DNA from: Trogon surrucura
Lineage: Eukaryota > Chordata > Aves > Trogoniformes > Trogonidae
DNA length: 64,000 bases
NCBI GenBank assembly: GCA_020746105.1
Contig: CM036621.1
Coordinates: 45,046,264-45,110,263, forward strand
Reading direction: 5' to 3'
Shown: positions 63,860-64,000 of the stretch, one piece after another
Layout of the letters: each line of letters begins with the position of its first letter
Numbering within the stretch: the first letter of the stretch is position 1
Notes under the pieces: model-generated
The model's input: the letters and a program-made list of their open reading frames with translations, nothing else
Databases searched by the model: none
What the model was told of the DNA's origin: nothing
Translations under genes and position numbers: made by a program

Positions 63860-64000
63860 AAGCAAGTGCTTAGCTGGGGTACGTGCCTCTCACAGCCACA
63901 TACCTTTCATGCGACATATGAGTTATCTCATGCTGAAGTTCAGCGCCTCCCATACCTTACAAAATGGAAAGTAGAATTATGATTTGATTCCAGTGCTCCA

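Larger units (their letters stand above)
62969..63870. mobile_element. LTR-like block(s), probable endogenous retroelement remnant
   Basis: The block begins TGTTACA, a TG-type LTR terminus. Minus-strand features: a TATAAAA box (63131-63137), an AATAAA signal (63020-63025) and an end at 62969, the order of a compact LTR in minus orientation. Plus-strand features: a TATATAAG box (63480-63487), an AATAAA signal (63727-63732) and tandem repeats on both sides, the order of a second LTR in plus orientation. Either two LTRs lie head to head or a single one of about 800 bases carries both sets by chance. No target-site duplication, primer-binding site or gag/pol sequence was found. Confidence 0.45.

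Noticed and set aside
1..64000. tRNA, rRNA, CRISPR array, bacterial operon or replication origin
   Set aside because: No B-box-type tRNA motif, no rRNA-like block, no regularly spaced direct repeats and no Shine-Dalgarno-led gene series were seen; the sequence is vertebrate nuclear DNA.

Overview
The window looks like avian (at minimum archosaur or turtle) nuclear DNA, about 40% GC overall. The main evidence is a set of decayed CR1 LINE fragments, several ending in the CR1-type short 3' repeat (ATTCTATG or ATACTGTGAT octamer/decamer type). No mammalian SINEs are recognisable, the density of interspersed repeats is low, and there is no bacterial-style gene packing. The open reading frames are short and scattered, and their lengths are about what AT-rich sequence gives by chance. 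No RNA gene, CRISPR array, operon or complete recognisable protein-coding gene was found, and no gene symbol can be assigned.

Layout. 1-8.5 kb: mostly non-coding, with one CR1 3' end at 6.1-6.2 kb and one exon-like block at 7.75-7.85 kb. 8.52-8.96 kb: a small CpG-rich segment. 9-22 kb: AT-rich non-coding sequence holding an exon-like block at 13.5-13.7 kb (splice signals on both strands) and a stretch at 14.55-16.1 kb dense in homeodomain/POU-type motifs. 22-35 kb: exon-like blocks at 22.2 and 27.2 kb (minus strand), three CR1 pieces and a small CpG cluster at 26.0-26.3 kb. 35-56 kb: non-coding apart from exon-like blocks at 40.6 kb (minus) and 45.4 kb (plus, possible tail-anchor exon), an enhancer-like AT-rich block at 43.34-43.66 kb, and a CR1 reverse-transcriptase fragment at 52.4 kb. 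56.4-57.7 kb: a CpG-rich segment with two adjacent CTCF-like cores, flanked by two minus-strand CR1 copies. 57-61.6 kb: the best gene candidate, four (perhaps five) minus-strand exon-like blocks with splice signals whose reading phases fit each other and end in a stop codon. 62.6-63.9 kb: a GC-shifted block with LTR-like features (TATA boxes, polyadenylation signals, two tandem repeat blocks), probably derived from an endogenous retroelement.

Most of the window is best read as intergenic or intronic DNA. The exon calls rest on splice consensus, open frame, phase compatibility and local CpG retention, not on a recognised protein family, so they are predictions to be tested. No novel biological system is convincingly visible.
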